From positions 645,219 through 709,218 of the forward strand of contig JAQAHH010000006.1 in the NCBI GenBank assembly GCA_030783905.1: DNA of 64,000 nucleotides, given 5' to 3'. Positions 11,181 through 18,765 of the stretch are shown here, in pieces. Position 1 is the first letter of the stretch. Each line of letters begins with the position of its first letter. The notes beneath the pieces were generated by a model. It saw only the letters and a program-made list of their open reading frames with translations, was not told the DNA's origin and made no database searches. This DNA comes from Bisgaard Taxon 45. GTDB taxonomy: Bacteria > Pseudomonadota > Gammaproteobacteria > Enterobacterales > Pasteurellaceae. Made by a program: the position numbers and the translations under genes.

Positions 11181-11407
11181 CAATCAGCAAGACGGCATAG
11201 TAATTTAGCTAAAAAGCAATCTCTCGCGGTAGGCTTACTTGGATAAGATGAGTGATAGGAGGTCGAGTGAGTAGAGAATGCCATGCCATTGAATAAAATA
11301 CCAACAAGTAACATGGGAATGAAGAAAAGTACTTGCGCTTGGTGGCGATATTCGATAATATCCGCACGTTAATTTGAATGCGAATTTGCAATTTAGAGAA
11401 GAGTATA

Positions 11408-11752
11408 ATGTATCAAGCACTATTATTTGGTTATTTAATCATTTCACTTGCCATCATCGTCCTAATCTTGCTTCAACAAGGTAAAGGCGCAGATGCAGGG
11501 GCTTCTTTTGGTGGTGGCGCCTCTGGTACAATCTTTGGCTCTGTTGGGTCAGGTAACTTTTTATCTAAAATGACCGCACTTTTAGCGACAGCATTTTTTG
11601 TGATGAGTATTGTGATTGGTAATATGAACGCGCATCGCGATAATGTAAAACAAGGCAAATTTGACGATTTATCTTCAACAGCTGAGCAAATTCAACAACA
11701 AAAAGTAAATGTGCCAGCAGTTGAAACAAAAAATAGTGATATTCCTCAATAA
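11408..11752 (+). CDS. secG: preprotein translocase subunit SecG
   Basis: Small inner-membrane partner of SecYE that aids SecA-driven protein export. The 114-residue product has two membrane helices (about residues 2-24 and 52-74) around the conserved LQQGKGADAGASFGGGASGTIFGSVGSGNFL loop. It ends SDIPQ, like E. coli SecG (SDIPN). The ATG at 11408 fits the family; an upstream ATG at 11378 would add a non-conserved decapeptide. The gene is followed 13 bases later by a tRNA-Leu, the same secG-leu arrangement as in E. coli. The 227 bases upstream of it hold no recognisable gene. Confidence 0.96.
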   Translation: MYQALLFGYLIISLAIIVLILLQQGKGADAGASFGGGASGTIFGSVGSGNFLSKMTALLATAFFVMSIVIGNMNAHRDNVKQGKFDDLSSTAEQIQQQKVNVPAVETKNSDIPQ

Positions 11753-11765
11753 TTAAAAAGATTAC

Positions 11766-11851
11766 GCTCTGGTGGTGGAATTGGTAGACACGCTATCTTG
11801 AGGGGGTAGTGTCCATCGGACGTGCGAGTTCAAGTCTCGCCCAGAGCACCA
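11766..11851 (+). tRNA. leuU: tRNA-Leu (anticodon GAG)
   Basis: 86-base class II tRNA with an encoded CCA end. The acceptor stem GCTCTGG pairs with CCAGAGC. The D loop contains GGAATTGGTAGACACG, the anticodon arm is CTATC-TTGAGGG-GGTAG with GAG at 11800-11802, the variable arm is long, and the T arm is GCGAGTTCAAGTCTCGC. It reads CUC and CUU codons. Probably cotranscribed with secG. Confidence 0.96.
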
Positions 11852-11865
11852 TATTAAAAGCGAGA

Positions 11866-11899
11866 AAAAGGCTAGAAAATCAAACTTCTAGCCTTTTTT
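11866..11899 (+). terminator. terminator after tRNA-Leu
   Basis: AAAAGGCTAGAA and TTCTAGCC form a strong stem followed by TTTTTTG. It ends the secG-tRNA transcript before the sigma factor gene. Confidence 0.9.
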
Positions 11900-11920
11900 G
11901 TCAATGTGATTTCTAGCTTA

Positions 11921-11949
11921 TTGACAGGCTTTCAGATTGTGAATATTTA
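11921..11949 (+). promoter_or_regulatory. sigma-70-type promoter of the ECF sigma factor gene
   Basis: TTGACA (11921-11926), a 17-base spacer and TATTTA (11944-11949) lie 26 bases before the sigma factor ATG. It is a good match to a vegetative promoter, so basal expression of the sigma factor need not depend on itself. Confidence 0.6.
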
Positions 11950-11974
11950 ATGGATTAAACTAGGTAGTGGTGTT

Positions 11975-12526
11975 ATGTACAATATTTCATCAGAAGAACT
12001 AGAGGCAATTCGTGGGCAAATGTTGAAATTTGCAACGTTGCAATTAAAAGATCCTATCTTAGCAGAGGATGTCGTACAAGACGCTTTTGTTAGCGCACTA
12101 AAAAATATAGCGAGTTTTAAACGACAATCTGCATTAAAAACATGGATCTTTGCGATTTTAAAGAACAAAATTATTGACTATTTACGCGTGAATCATCGTT
12201 TTGTGGTGGAGAGTGAGCTTATCACCGACGAAGATGAAAATAGTTTTTTTGATGGTGGACGTTGGCGTAAAGAGTATGCGCCCTCGCGTTTACAAGAGAA
12301 TGAAAATACGGTGTATTCTGAGCAATTTTGGGTGCTATTTGAAATGTGCTTGACGCGTCTGCCTGCATTGCAAGCAAAAGTTTTCATGATGCGAGAGTAT
12401 TTAGAGCTAACATCAGAGGATATTTGTTCGACGGAGCAAATAACAACCTCAAACCTACATGTGTTACTTTACCGCGCTCGCTTACAGTTGCAGCATTGCT
12501 TGACGACAAAAATGGGGGAGAGATAA
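11975..12526 (+). CDS. ECF (group IV) RNA polymerase sigma factor
   Basis: 183-residue sigma-70 family protein with only regions 2 and 4. Region 2 (about residues 5-75) shows LAEDVVQDAFVSALKNIASF and TWIFAILKNKIIDYLR. Region 4 (about 120-180) is a helix-turn-helix with LPALQAKVFMMREYLELTSEDIC and NLHVLLYRARLQLQHCL. Such factors direct RNA polymerase to stress regulons. The anti-sigma factor gene follows with no gap (TAA then ATG), and the two converge on the hvf operon. Related sigma/anti-sigma pairs sit beside DUF692 gene clusters in other bacteria, so hvfX-hvfABC is the first candidate target. Inducer and promoter motif cannot be read from the sequence. Confidence 0.85.
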   Translation: MYNISSEELEAIRGQMLKFATLQLKDPILAEDVVQDAFVSALKNIASFKRQSALKTWIFAILKNKIIDYLRVNHRFVVESELITDEDENSFFDGGRWRKEYAPSRLQENENTVYSEQFWVLFEMCLTRLPALQAKVFMMREYLELTSEDICSTEQITTSNLHVLLYRARLQLQHCLTTKMGER

Positions 12527-12727
12527 ATGAAATATTGTTTTAAAGTGACGAAATTAATTTCAGAATCTCATGAAAGACCCTTGTCTTTAGTTGAGAGCGT
12601 TGGAGTAAGGTTACACCGTTTAATGTGCCCTCAATGCGATAATTTTGGCAAGAATTGTGAAAGCTTAAGTCAGATGATGAAACAATTTGCGCAGCAGTCT
12701 GACAACGATGAACCTAACCAGAAATAA
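12527..12727 (+). CDS. small soluble zinc-type anti-sigma factor
   Basis: 66-residue protein, no signal peptide and no membrane segment. It contains His30-x3-Cys34-x2-Cys37, the signature of zinc-binding anti-sigma (ZAS) domains, plus Cys4 and Cys44. It begins immediately after the sigma factor stop codon, the usual genetic linkage of a sigma factor and its antagonist. Most ZAS proteins carry a membrane helix or a longer body. This one is close to a bare ZAS fold and so should act as a cytoplasmic switch, with thiol/zinc chemistry as the likely sensor (inference). A hairpin at 12735-12761 follows. Confidence 0.75.
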   Translation: MKYCFKVTKLISESHERPLSLVESVGVRLHRLMCPQCDNFGKNCESLSQMMKQFAQQSDNDEPNQK

Positions 12728-12734
12728 CAAAGTG

Positions 12735-12770
12735 CGGTGAAAATGTTTAACATTTTCACCGTATTGTTTT
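12735..12770. terminator. hairpin after the anti-sigma gene
   Basis: A perfect 13-bp inverted repeat, CGGTGAAAATGTT and AACATTTTCACCG with a 1-base centre, whose left arm overlaps an uptake signal (12730-12738). It is followed by TATTGTTTTG. It lies between converging transcripts (anti-sigma and hvfC); the U-tract is interrupted, so efficiency is uncertain. Confidence 0.65.
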
Positions 12771-12795
12771 GTGGTTGGGTAAATTTTTTGCTTTT

Positions 12796-13515
12796 TTAGT
12801 GTGTAACTGGACAGATGACATCCGCCTCAAGCCAATTTATCCAGGCTTGAGTTAAAATCGGCTGTAAGCTAGCGTGGTCAACAATGATCTCCGCCAATGC
12901 TTGTGACAGATGTGATAAGGAAGTTGGTTGTTCAGCAAGGTAAGTCAGTAACCAAAAATCTAATTCGGACAGTTTCTGTTCCTTGACTTGAAAGTGTCGG
13001 TTACGCCAAATAATGATATGTGATGCGACTTGTTCAATCTGGCTAAAATGGCTGGATAAAAAATCCACTGCGTAACTTTTGAGAAAAACAGTTGGCGATA
13101 ATTGCATTTCGGTCATTTCATTCCACGCTATCGGAGCGGCGAGATTTGCTTGTTCAACCTCAGCAAGCAGTTGAGTATATTCAAAATCCATTAGCGCTAA
13201 AACATCAGCAGAAAAATCACTCTGTGTTTGACAAAAAGTCAGAAATTCTCCCGCGATATCTTGGAAATAAGGGGAGGTGGCTTTCCCTTCTTGGATAAAA
13301 CGCTCCTTCGTTTCTGCCCATGTTGATGCGGAAAGATGATTAGGCGCTTCAACAAAACAACGATCAATAAAACCAAAGGTATTATTACGGACTAAGCGGG
13401 CATAGATAGCTAAACGCTGTGGGGCATAGCCATTTAAGGGGGTAGCATGACCTAGACGTACGGCTTTTGCTAACGCCGCTTGGGTTGCTTTGAGGGTTGA
13501 GGGTTTAGGCTGCAT
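12796..13515 (-). CDS. hvfC: HvfC-type RiPP maturation partner (DUF2063 family)
   Basis: 239-residue protein of the DUF2063/HvfC/BufC family, which pairs with DUF692 enzymes and is thought to deliver the precursor peptide to them. The N-terminal half has the family pattern ([27 protein letters not shown], then [19 protein letters not shown]). The C-terminal half is more variable. Its start overlaps the hvfB end by 11 bases, indicating translational coupling and likely complex formation. It is the last gene of the hvf operon and converges on the anti-sigma gene. The role is known from Haemophilus HvfC; specifics here are inferred. Confidence 0.85.
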   Translation of the reverse strand: MQPKPSTLKATQAALAKAVRLGHATPLNGYAPQRLAIYARLVRNNTFGFIDRCFVEAPNHLSASTWAETKERFIQEGKATSPYFQDIAGEFLTFCQTQSDFSADVLALMDFEYTQLLAEVEQANLAAPIAWNEMTEMQLSPTVFLKSYAVDFLSSHFSQIEQVASHIIIWRNRHFQVKEQKLSELDFWLLTYLAEQPTSLSHLSQALAEIIVDHASLQPILTQAWINWLEADVICPVTH

Positions 13516-14428
13516 GGCGATTTTCCCCGGTCAGTTTAGTGTGTTTTTGTTGTAGTTGGGCAATATGTTCGACTTCTGCATAAAGCTCCGCAAACGGAGG
13601 AAAATTAAAATCGCGCTCAAGTAATGTCGGTGGAATATGCGGTAAGCGTTGATAAGCATAGTCTAATAAATCCCAAACATTACCTTTTACTGCTTCACCA
13701 TGTGTATCCACTAATAATTGCGGAAGATGACGATATTCACCTTTTATTTTATTAAAGGCTTCATCAGAAGGAGAAACTGGATGTGTGGCACCATGTTCCT
13801 CATCGTGTCCTGCAATATGAATATAGTTGACTCGGCTAACATCAACATGGTCTAAAAAGACATAAGGATTGAGTAAGCCATGATTGACCCCATTTACATA
13901 AATGTTATTCACATCTAAATGAATGCCACAATCAGCTTCTTGAGCAATAGCGTTTAGAAATTCGACTTCATTCATGGTACTAGTAGGCGAATGCAAATAA
14001 TAGGACGTATTTTCTAAGGAAATTTGCATACCCAGAAAATCTTGTACATCACGAATACGCTGTGCTACATGTTTTACGGCTTCTTCCGTAAACGGCATGG
14101 GGAGTAAATCATAAAGGTGCCCGTCACATTCGCAATAACTTAAATGTTCAGAAAAAAAGACGGCATGATACTGGGTCATGAGTGCTTTAATACCCTGTAA
14201 TAAGGCTTTATCTAATGGCGCTTGCCCACCTAAAGAGAGCGAAAGTCCATGAACCGCGAGTGGAAATCGTTCTGCCGCCTGATCAAATTTATAGCGTGCT
14301 GCGCCACCCATTTTGATCCAATTTTCTGGTGCAACTTCCATAAAGTTAATGACACTGTTGTCGGGTAGTAATAAAAAATCGTCAGCGAGATCACGGCGAT
14401 ACCCTAAACCTGCACCTTGTAACATCAT
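13505..14428 (-). CDS. hvfB: HvfB-type multinuclear iron oxidative enzyme (DUF692/MNIO family)
   Basis: 307-residue TIM-barrel enzyme of the DUF692 (MNIO) family. In Haemophilus, HvfB with HvfC converts cysteines of EGKCG motifs in HvfA to oxazolone/thioamide pairs that bind copper(I), using a multi-iron centre and oxygen. Conserved metal-ligand segments are visible: [72 protein letters not shown] and [10 protein letters not shown]. Start is the first of two tandem ATGs after GGAG. hvfA lies upstream, separated by a 10-bp hairpin. Assignment is strong by family and gene context. Confidence 0.93.
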   Translation of the reverse strand: MMLQGAGLGYRRDLADDFLLLPDNSVINFMEVAPENWIKMGGAARYKFDQAAERFPLAVHGLSLSLGGQAPLDKALLQGIKALMTQYHAVFFSEHLSYCECDGHLYDLLPMPFTEEAVKHVAQRIRDVQDFLGMQISLENTSYYLHSPTSTMNEVEFLNAIAQEADCGIHLDVNNIYVNGVNHGLLNPYVFLDHVDVSRVNYIHIAGHDEEHGATHPVSPSDEAFNKIKGEYRHLPQLLVDTHGEAVKGNVWDLLDYAYQRLPHIPPTLLERDFNFPPFAELYAEVEHIAQLQQKHTKLTGENRHAA

Positions 14429-14454
14429 ATTGACTCCATTATTCTGGTTAAAGT

Positions 14455-14477
14455 GCTGGTGTAATGTTTACACCAGC
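14455..14477 (-). promoter_or_regulatory. intercistronic hairpin between hvfA and hvfB
   Basis: GCTGGTGTAA and TTACACCAGC flank a 3-base loop between the hvfA stop and the hvfB ribosome site. There is no U-tract on the minus strand. It probably protects hvfA mRNA or lowers read-through, giving more precursor peptide than enzyme. Confidence 0.65.
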
Positions 14478-14487
14478 AACCTTTGGG

Positions 14488-14778
14488 TTATTTAGACCCA
14501 CATTTCCCTTCGCCACATTTCCCTTCTGCCGCTTTTGCTTTATGGTCATGTGCGCCACATTTACCCTCACCACATTTTCCTTCTGCCGCTTTTGCTTTGT
14601 GATCATGTGCACCGCATTTCCCTTCACCACATTTGCCTTCCGCTGCTTTGGTTTTCAGGCATTTTCCTTCCATGCATTGCTCAGCTTTCTCTGCTGATTT
14701 CATTTCTGCTTGTGCAGGTGCCGTTGCTGCCATGGTTAATGCACCCGCTAATGCGGCTAAAGTCGCTAATTTTTTCAT
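14488..14778 (-). CDS. hvfA: HvfA-type copper-binding RiPP precursor peptide with six EGKCG motifs
   Basis: 96-residue secreted precursor peptide. Residues 1-24 form a Sec signal peptide (MKKLATLAALAGALTMAATA, cleavage after PAQA). The mature part has eight cysteines: Cys35, Cys40 (in MEGKCLK), and six in three EGKCGEGKCG blocks (Cys50/55, 69/74, 88/93), spaced by a 19-residue period with AHDHKAK linkers rich in His and Lys. In Haemophilus HvfA, EGKCG cysteines are modified by HvfB/HvfC and bind copper(I). ATG follows GGAG. This is the substrate of the downstream hvfB-hvfC genes; role in copper defence is inferred from the family. Confidence 0.92.
   Translation of the reverse strand: MKKLATLAALAGALTMAATAPAQAEMKSAEKAEQCMEGKCLKTKAAEGKCGEGKCGAHDHKAKAAEGKCGEGKCGAHDHKAKAAEGKCGEGKCGSK
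14497..14652 (-). repeat. 57-bp tandem repeat inside hvfA
   Basis: Nearly three copies of a 57-base unit (19 codons) encode the EGKCGEGKCG blocks with their AHDHKAK spacers. The copies are almost identical at the DNA level, so slippage could change the number of copper-binding motifs between strains. Confidence 0.85.
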
Positions 14779-14817
14779 CTTTAATCTCCTATATAAGTGT
14801 ATGAATAAATTTATTTT

Positions 14818-15267
14818 TTACTGATTTAAAGCGGAGGATTTTCGCTGCAATAACGTATCTACAGCGAATATACCTGCCCCTTGAGTGATTAATGGTAACA
14901 AGGTGACAATATAAATTAATGCCATTTTGTAACCATTACTACACACGTTATAACCCGCGCCTGCATGTACGCTGTACCAAGCAACAGCGGTTAATACGGT
15001 TAAGCTGAATGCACTCCAGCGAGTGAAAAAACCGAGGATGAGGAAGAACGGCAATAAGAGTTCTGCCCCCATCGCCAATGTCCAATTAAGATCGCTTGGG
15101 ATGAGATTGAAGGGGAAAGGAAAACTTTCTTGTATTTCCATAAACCAGTTTTCGCCTCTCCATTTTTCTTTACCCGATTCAAAAAACTCCCAAGCGAGAA
15201 AAAGACGTAAACCAAGTAGGCCGATGCCCGTGCCAATCCGTTGGATGTTGGAATTTGTCTTATACAT
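14818..15267 (-). CDS. hvfX: DoxX-family membrane protein, HvfX-like
   Basis: 149-residue integral membrane protein with about four helices and the DoxX-type start (IGLLGLRLFLAWEFFESGKEKWRGENWF), then MGAELLLPFFLILGFFTRWSA. DoxX proteins accompany DUF692/RiPP copper operons and are named HvfX there. The role is unproven and may involve redox chemistry or export at the membrane. It is the first gene of the operon, 39 bases ahead of hvfA. The upstream region contains an imperfect inverted repeat at 15324-15358. The name rests on gene context more than on a unique motif. Confidence 0.75.
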   Translation of the reverse strand: MYKTNSNIQRIGTGIGLLGLRLFLAWEFFESGKEKWRGENWFMEIQESFPFPFNLIPSDLNWTLAMGAELLLPFFLILGFFTRWSAFSLTVLTAVAWYSVHAGAGYNVCSNGYKMALIYIVTLLPLITQGAGIFAVDTLLQRKSSALNQ

Positions 15268-15740
15268 TATTTACCTCATTGTTATTACAAGTTATCCGTG
15301 CCTTGTAAGCCCATTGATGACACTTTCCGTATACCTAATGTCAAATGGCATACGGAAAATGCCCTTTTAAGCAGGCATAGCGTCCTTTTCTTTTCTCTGC
15401 TTCATGCGTCGAAGATAACACCATATGGTGGGGCCTTTGTGTCAATCGCTAGTTGCACAGAAAGCCTTCTTCCTTCCCTATGATCATTCGACATATCGCG
15501 TACTGTTTTTCCTTAATCATCGCGTTACGGTGAGATTAGTCGAGGTAGGAAATGGATTTCTTACAACATTTTTTTATTTTTTTTGTGATTGGCTGATAAA
15601 AGTGCAGCTAGTTTTTGAAAGAATGTGGTGAGATTAAGGCTTCCTTCATCTTTATCTGCTAACTTAAGGTACGTAAGAATGGGGATGTTGTTTATTTTTG
15701 TGTAAAATAAAAGCAAATTTTTAACAAGTGCGGTCAAAAA
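15268..15740. other. hvfX/qseB divergent intergenic region
   Basis: 473 bases between divergent operons. It contains the inverted repeat at 15324-15358 in front of hvfX, an extended -10-like TG-TAAAAT (15701-15708) ahead of the response regulator gene, and an uptake signal (15726-15734) that sits where the response regulator's ribosome site should be. Frames across 15425-15631 look non-coding: no ribosome site and no family resemblance. Confidence 0.5.
15324..15358. promoter_or_regulatory. imperfect inverted repeat upstream of hvfX (candidate operator)
   Basis: TTTCCGTATACC and GGCATACGGAAA (11 of 12 positions complementary) flank an 11-base centre, 57-91 bases before the hvfX start. No U-tract follows in either direction, so an operator or promoter element is likelier than a terminator. 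Confidence 0.45.
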
Positions 15741-16406
15741 ATGCGAATTTTATTAATAGAAGATGATGCCTTAATTGGCAATGGGTTACAGATAGGACTC
15801 ACAAAATCAGGTTTTTTAGTGGACTGGTTTCAAGAGGGGAAAACAGGGTTAGAGGCCGTGAAAAGTGCGCCTTATGATGCGGTGGTGTTAGATTTAACCT
15901 TACCTAAAATGGATGGACTCGATATTTTACAGCATTGGCGTAAAGAAAAGTGTGATGTGCCTGTATTAATCTTAACCGCACGTGATACGTTGGATGAACG
16001 GGTGAGGGGATTACAGCAAGGGGCAGATGATTATCTATGCAAACCTTTTGCATTAGTTGAAGTGGTTGCACGTTTACAGGCATTAATTCGCCGTCGTTAT
16101 GGACAGGCGAATCCTGTGATTGAACACAGTTTAGTCTGTTTTGACCCCAATCAGCGGAAAGTCTTTTTAAGGCAGGAAGAAGTCGCCTTAACGACGAGAG
16201 AGTATAAATTATTAGAGTTATTTATGTTGAATAAAGATCGTGTACTTTCTCGCCGTATGATTGAAGAAAAACTTTACAATTGGGATGATGAAGTCAGTAG
16301 TAATGCACTCGAAGTGCATGTTTATAATTTACGCCAAAAATTAGGTAAACACTTTATTCGTACCGTACATGGTGTGGGGTATGCGTTAGGAAAAAATGAT
16401 GAATAG
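15741..16406 (+). CDS. qseB: OmpR-family response regulator, QseB-like
   Basis: 221-residue response regulator. The receiver domain has the acidic pocket EDD at residues 7-9, phosphoacceptor Asp51 ([12 protein letters not shown]), Thr in LILTARD and Lys in DYLCKPF. The C-terminal winged helix is of OmpR type ([41 protein letters not shown]). It is most like E. coli QseB throughout. The frame overlaps the sensor kinase gene by 11 bases. The usual ribosome-site position is occupied by an uptake signal (AAGTGCGGT, 6 bases before ATG). The stimulus is not evident; the divergent neighbour is the hvf operon. Confidence 0.88.
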   Translation: MRILLIEDDALIGNGLQIGLTKSGFLVDWFQEGKTGLEAVKSAPYDAVVLDLTLPKMDGLDILQHWRKEKCDVPVLILTARDTLDERVRGLQQGADDYLCKPFALVEVVARLQALIRRRYGQANPVIEHSLVCFDPNQRKVFLRQEEVALTTREYKLLELFMLNKDRVLSRRMIEEKLYNWDDEVSSNALEVHVYNLRQKLGKHFIRTVHGVGYALGKNDE

Positions 16407-17772
16407 GCTTAAGCAAACGAGTTTACGGGCACGTTTAATTGTGACTTTATCTTTAACCGCATTAGTGATTTGGCTTATTTCAACAGCGGTGACATGGTTC
16501 CAAGTAAGACAAGATGTGAATGATGTGTTTGATGCGCAGCAGATTTTATTAGCCCAGCGTTTAGCTTCTGCGAATTTACACAACACATTGATTGCCCGTG
16601 CGCCCCATGATGTGAATAAACAACTTAAGAAAGTTCGTCATTATGACGACGATGCCCTTGCTTTTGCGATTTTTAATCAGCATGGCACGCTCCTTTTAAG
16701 TGATGGAAATAATGGGGAAAACTTTATTTTTGCCCCACATAGTGGATTTTCAATCAGTGCGATTCGTGACGATGATGATCAGTGGCGCATTTTTTGGTTG
16801 CCAGTGAATCAGGGAAAATGGATTATCGCAGTGGGTCAAGAGGTAGATTACCGCGATGACCTCATTAACCAAATGGTGTTTGGGCAAATGTGGATTTGGT
16901 TGGCAAGTTTACCTTTTTTATTAGCTATGCTGATTTGGGTGATTAGTCGTGAATTGCGACCATTAAAACAAGTGAATGTTCAGTTAATGCAACGTCGCCC
17001 AGATGATACATCGTTATTAGCCACAGAACATTTGCCGACGGAAATATTGCCCTTAATTGATAACTTAAATCACTTTTTTGAACGCACAGCCGCAATGCTA
17101 TTACGTGAAAGACGTTTTACATCAGATGCAGCACATGAGTTACGCAGTCCACTTACCGCTTTACGCATTCAAACGGAAGTCGCACAAATGGCGGGAGAGG
17201 ATATATTGATGCGTGAGCAGGCTTTACAAAATTTAACCCTCGGGATTGATCGTGCGAGCCAATTGATCGAGCAATTACTGACGTTATCTCGTCTAGACAG
17301 TCTAGCTGAATTAGTGGAAAAAGAGGTGATTCATTGGGACGCCTTAATTTCATCTTTAATCGGTGAACTCTATTTTGCAGCACAAAAACGACAAATCGCA
17401 CTTGAATTTGAATGTAAGACCTCCCCCCCTCCACAGCAAGGACAACCTTTTTTATTAGCCTTAATGCTACGTAATTTAATCGATAATGCGATTCGCTATT
17501 GCCCAGAAGGCAGTACCATTACGATTAAGCTGTATGCCGATCGTATTGCGATTGAAGATAATGGTAATGGGGTGAATGATGCGGATCTAGTGAAATTAGG
17601 ACAACGTTTTTACCGCCCAGCAGGACAAAATGAGAAAGGTAGTGGGCTCGGTTTATCCATTGTTCAGCGTATTGCAATCTTACACGACTATCAATTGCGG
17701 TTAGAAAATGTGACCGACAAAGAGGGTTATATAAAGGGTTTTAGATCGTTGATTTTATTAAATAAAATCTAA
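16396..17772 (+). CDS. qseC: sensor histidine kinase, QseC-like
   Basis: 458-residue membrane histidine kinase. There are two membrane helices (about 13-35 and 158-180) around a periplasmic sensor domain, then HAMP. The phosphoacceptor His247 lies in [21 protein letters not shown]. The ATPase domain has N box [16 protein letters not shown]1 EDNGNGV and G2 [13 protein letters not shown]. It partners the overlapping upstream regulator. E. coli QseC has 449 residues and the same order. The C-terminal tail after the G2 box is short but typical. Ligand unknown here; autoinducer sensing of E. coli should not be assumed. Confidence 0.88.
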   Translation: MMNRLKQTSLRARLIVTLSLTALVIWLISTAVTWFQVRQDVNDVFDAQQILLAQRLASANLHNTLIARAPHDVNKQLKKVRHYDDDALAFAIFNQHGTLLLSDGNNGENFIFAPHSGFSISAIRDDDDQWRIFWLPVNQGKWIIAVGQEVDYRDDLINQMVFGQMWIWLASLPFLLAMLIWVISRELRPLKQVNVQLMQRRPDDTSLLATEHLPTEILPLIDNLNHFFERTAAMLLRERRFTSDAAHELRSPLTALRIQTEVAQMAGEDILMREQALQNLTLGIDRASQLIEQLLTLSRLDSLAELVEKEVIHWDALISSLIGELYFAAQKRQIALEFECKTSPPPQQGQPFLLALMLRNLIDNAIRYCPEGSTITIKLYADRIAIEDNGNGVNDADLVKLGQRFYRPAGQNEKGSGLGLSIVQRIAILHDYQLRLENVTDKEGYIKGFRSLILLNKI

Positions 17773-17860
17773 CTTTTTAAGACTTGTTTTATTTTTTCTG
17801 TTGGATATAATTGCGACAAATTCATATCGAATTTTGTTCATTTTATCAAGAGGGAAAAAC

Positions 17861-18070
17861 ATGAAAATTAGCGCAAGAAATCAATTTAAAGGAAAAGTGG
17901 TGTCTTTGGAGAAAGGTGCAGTGAACGCTGTTGTCGGTATTGATATTGGTGCGGGCAATGTGGTGACATCGACTATTTCTATTGCCGCAGTGGAAGAGTT
18001 GAAACTAGAAGTGGGTAAAGACGCTTATGCGATTATTAAAGCCACTTCTGTGATGGTCGGTGTTGAATAA
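17861..18070 (+). CDS. mop: molbindin, molybdate-binding protein
   Basis: 69-residue cytoplasmic Mop-domain protein that assembles into oligomers storing molybdate or tungstate. The fold signature MKISARNQFKGKVVSLEKG, then AVNAVVGIDIGAGNVVTSTIS and the C-terminal AYAIIKATSVMVGVE is typical. The ATG at 17861 follows AGAGGG; an in-frame ATG 20 codons upstream adds a segment unlike any Mop. Molybdenum handling fits with the molybdenum/selenium formate dehydrogenase encoded elsewhere in the window (fdhF). It ends at a strong shared terminator. Confidence 0.93.
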   Translation: MKISARNQFKGKVVSLEKGAVNAVVGIDIGAGNVVTSTISIAAVEELKLEVGKDAYAIIKATSVMVGVE

Positions 18071-18086
18071 TTCACGCATTATTGAC

Positions 18087-18125
18087 AAAAGCCTTGTGAG
18101 CACTATTGCCACAAGGCTTTTTTTT
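18087..18125. terminator. bidirectional terminator between mop and smpB
   Basis: AAAAGCCTTGTG (18087-18098) and CACAAGGCTTTT (18110-18121), followed by TTTT on the plus strand and by a T-run on the minus strand. It serves mop and the converging smpB. Confidence 0.9.
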
Positions 18126-18606
18126 AACCAAGACGTGCATTTTTCATAATACGATCTTTGGTCACTTTCCATTCTCGTTCTTTGATATCTTCACGTTTGT
18201 CGTGTTGTTTTTTCCCTTTGGCAAGACCAATTTTTAATTTAGCCCAGGCACCTTTCCAGTAGAGTGAGAGAGCTACAATGGTATAGCCATCGCGATTGGC
18301 TTTACCAAACAGTGATGCCAGTTCTTTTTGCTTGAGTAAGAGTTTACGTGTGCGAGTGGGATCACACACAATATGCGTTGAGGCTACATTAAGTGGCTGA
18401 ATTGTTGAACCAAATAAATAGGCTTCACCTTGTTTAAAAATAATATAGCTATCACTAATGTTGGCTTTTCCAGCTCGCATTGACTTGACTTCCCAGCCCT
18501 GTAATTCCAGACCGGCTTCCATTTCGTCTTCAATAAAATAATCGTGTCGTGCACGTTTATTTAATGCAATTGTAGTCGAGCTCACTTTTACTTTTTTCTT
18601 TGTCAT
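18124..18606 (-). CDS. smpB: SsrA-binding protein
   Basis: Binds tmRNA (ssrA) and brings it to ribosomes stalled on broken mRNA, enabling trans-translation. 160 residues, as in E. coli. The oligonucleotide-binding barrel contains [20 protein letters not shown] and [20 protein letters not shown]. The basic C-terminal tail [17 protein letters not shown] inserts into the mRNA path. I start at [10 protein letters not shown] (ATG 18606, GGAT 4 bases upstream). An ATG five codons earlier also has an AGGA site and cannot be excluded. The tmRNA gene itself is not in the window. Confidence 0.95.
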   Translation of the reverse strand: MTKKKVKVSSTTIALNKRARHDYFIEDEMEAGLELQGWEVKSMRAGKANISDSYIIFKQGEAYLFGSTIQPLNVASTHIVCDPTRTRKLLLKQKELASLFGKANRDGYTIVALSLYWKGAWAKLKIGLAKGKKQHDKREDIKEREWKVTKDRIMKNARLG

Positions 18607-18765
18607 AATAATCCGTGTCATCCAATCCTAATTTGTCTGATTTTACAGAAAGTTGCTTGAGATAGCAAAATTGCTTGCAATCAGGCTTGTTCTCTATAAC
18701 ATATTTTTCTGTCTAAGGTGCAAGTCAATATGGGCATCGAAAATAACATCGGAATGGTACTGACT

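Noticed and set aside
14497..14652. Regular 57-bp repeats as a possible CRISPR or minisatellite
   Set aside because: The repeats are in frame, encode EGKCGEGKCG blocks of a signal-peptide-bearing protein, and have no variable spacers.
15425..15631. 68-codon plus-strand frame in the hvfX/qseB gap as a small gene
   Set aside because: No ribosome site, no recognisable family, and atypical composition.
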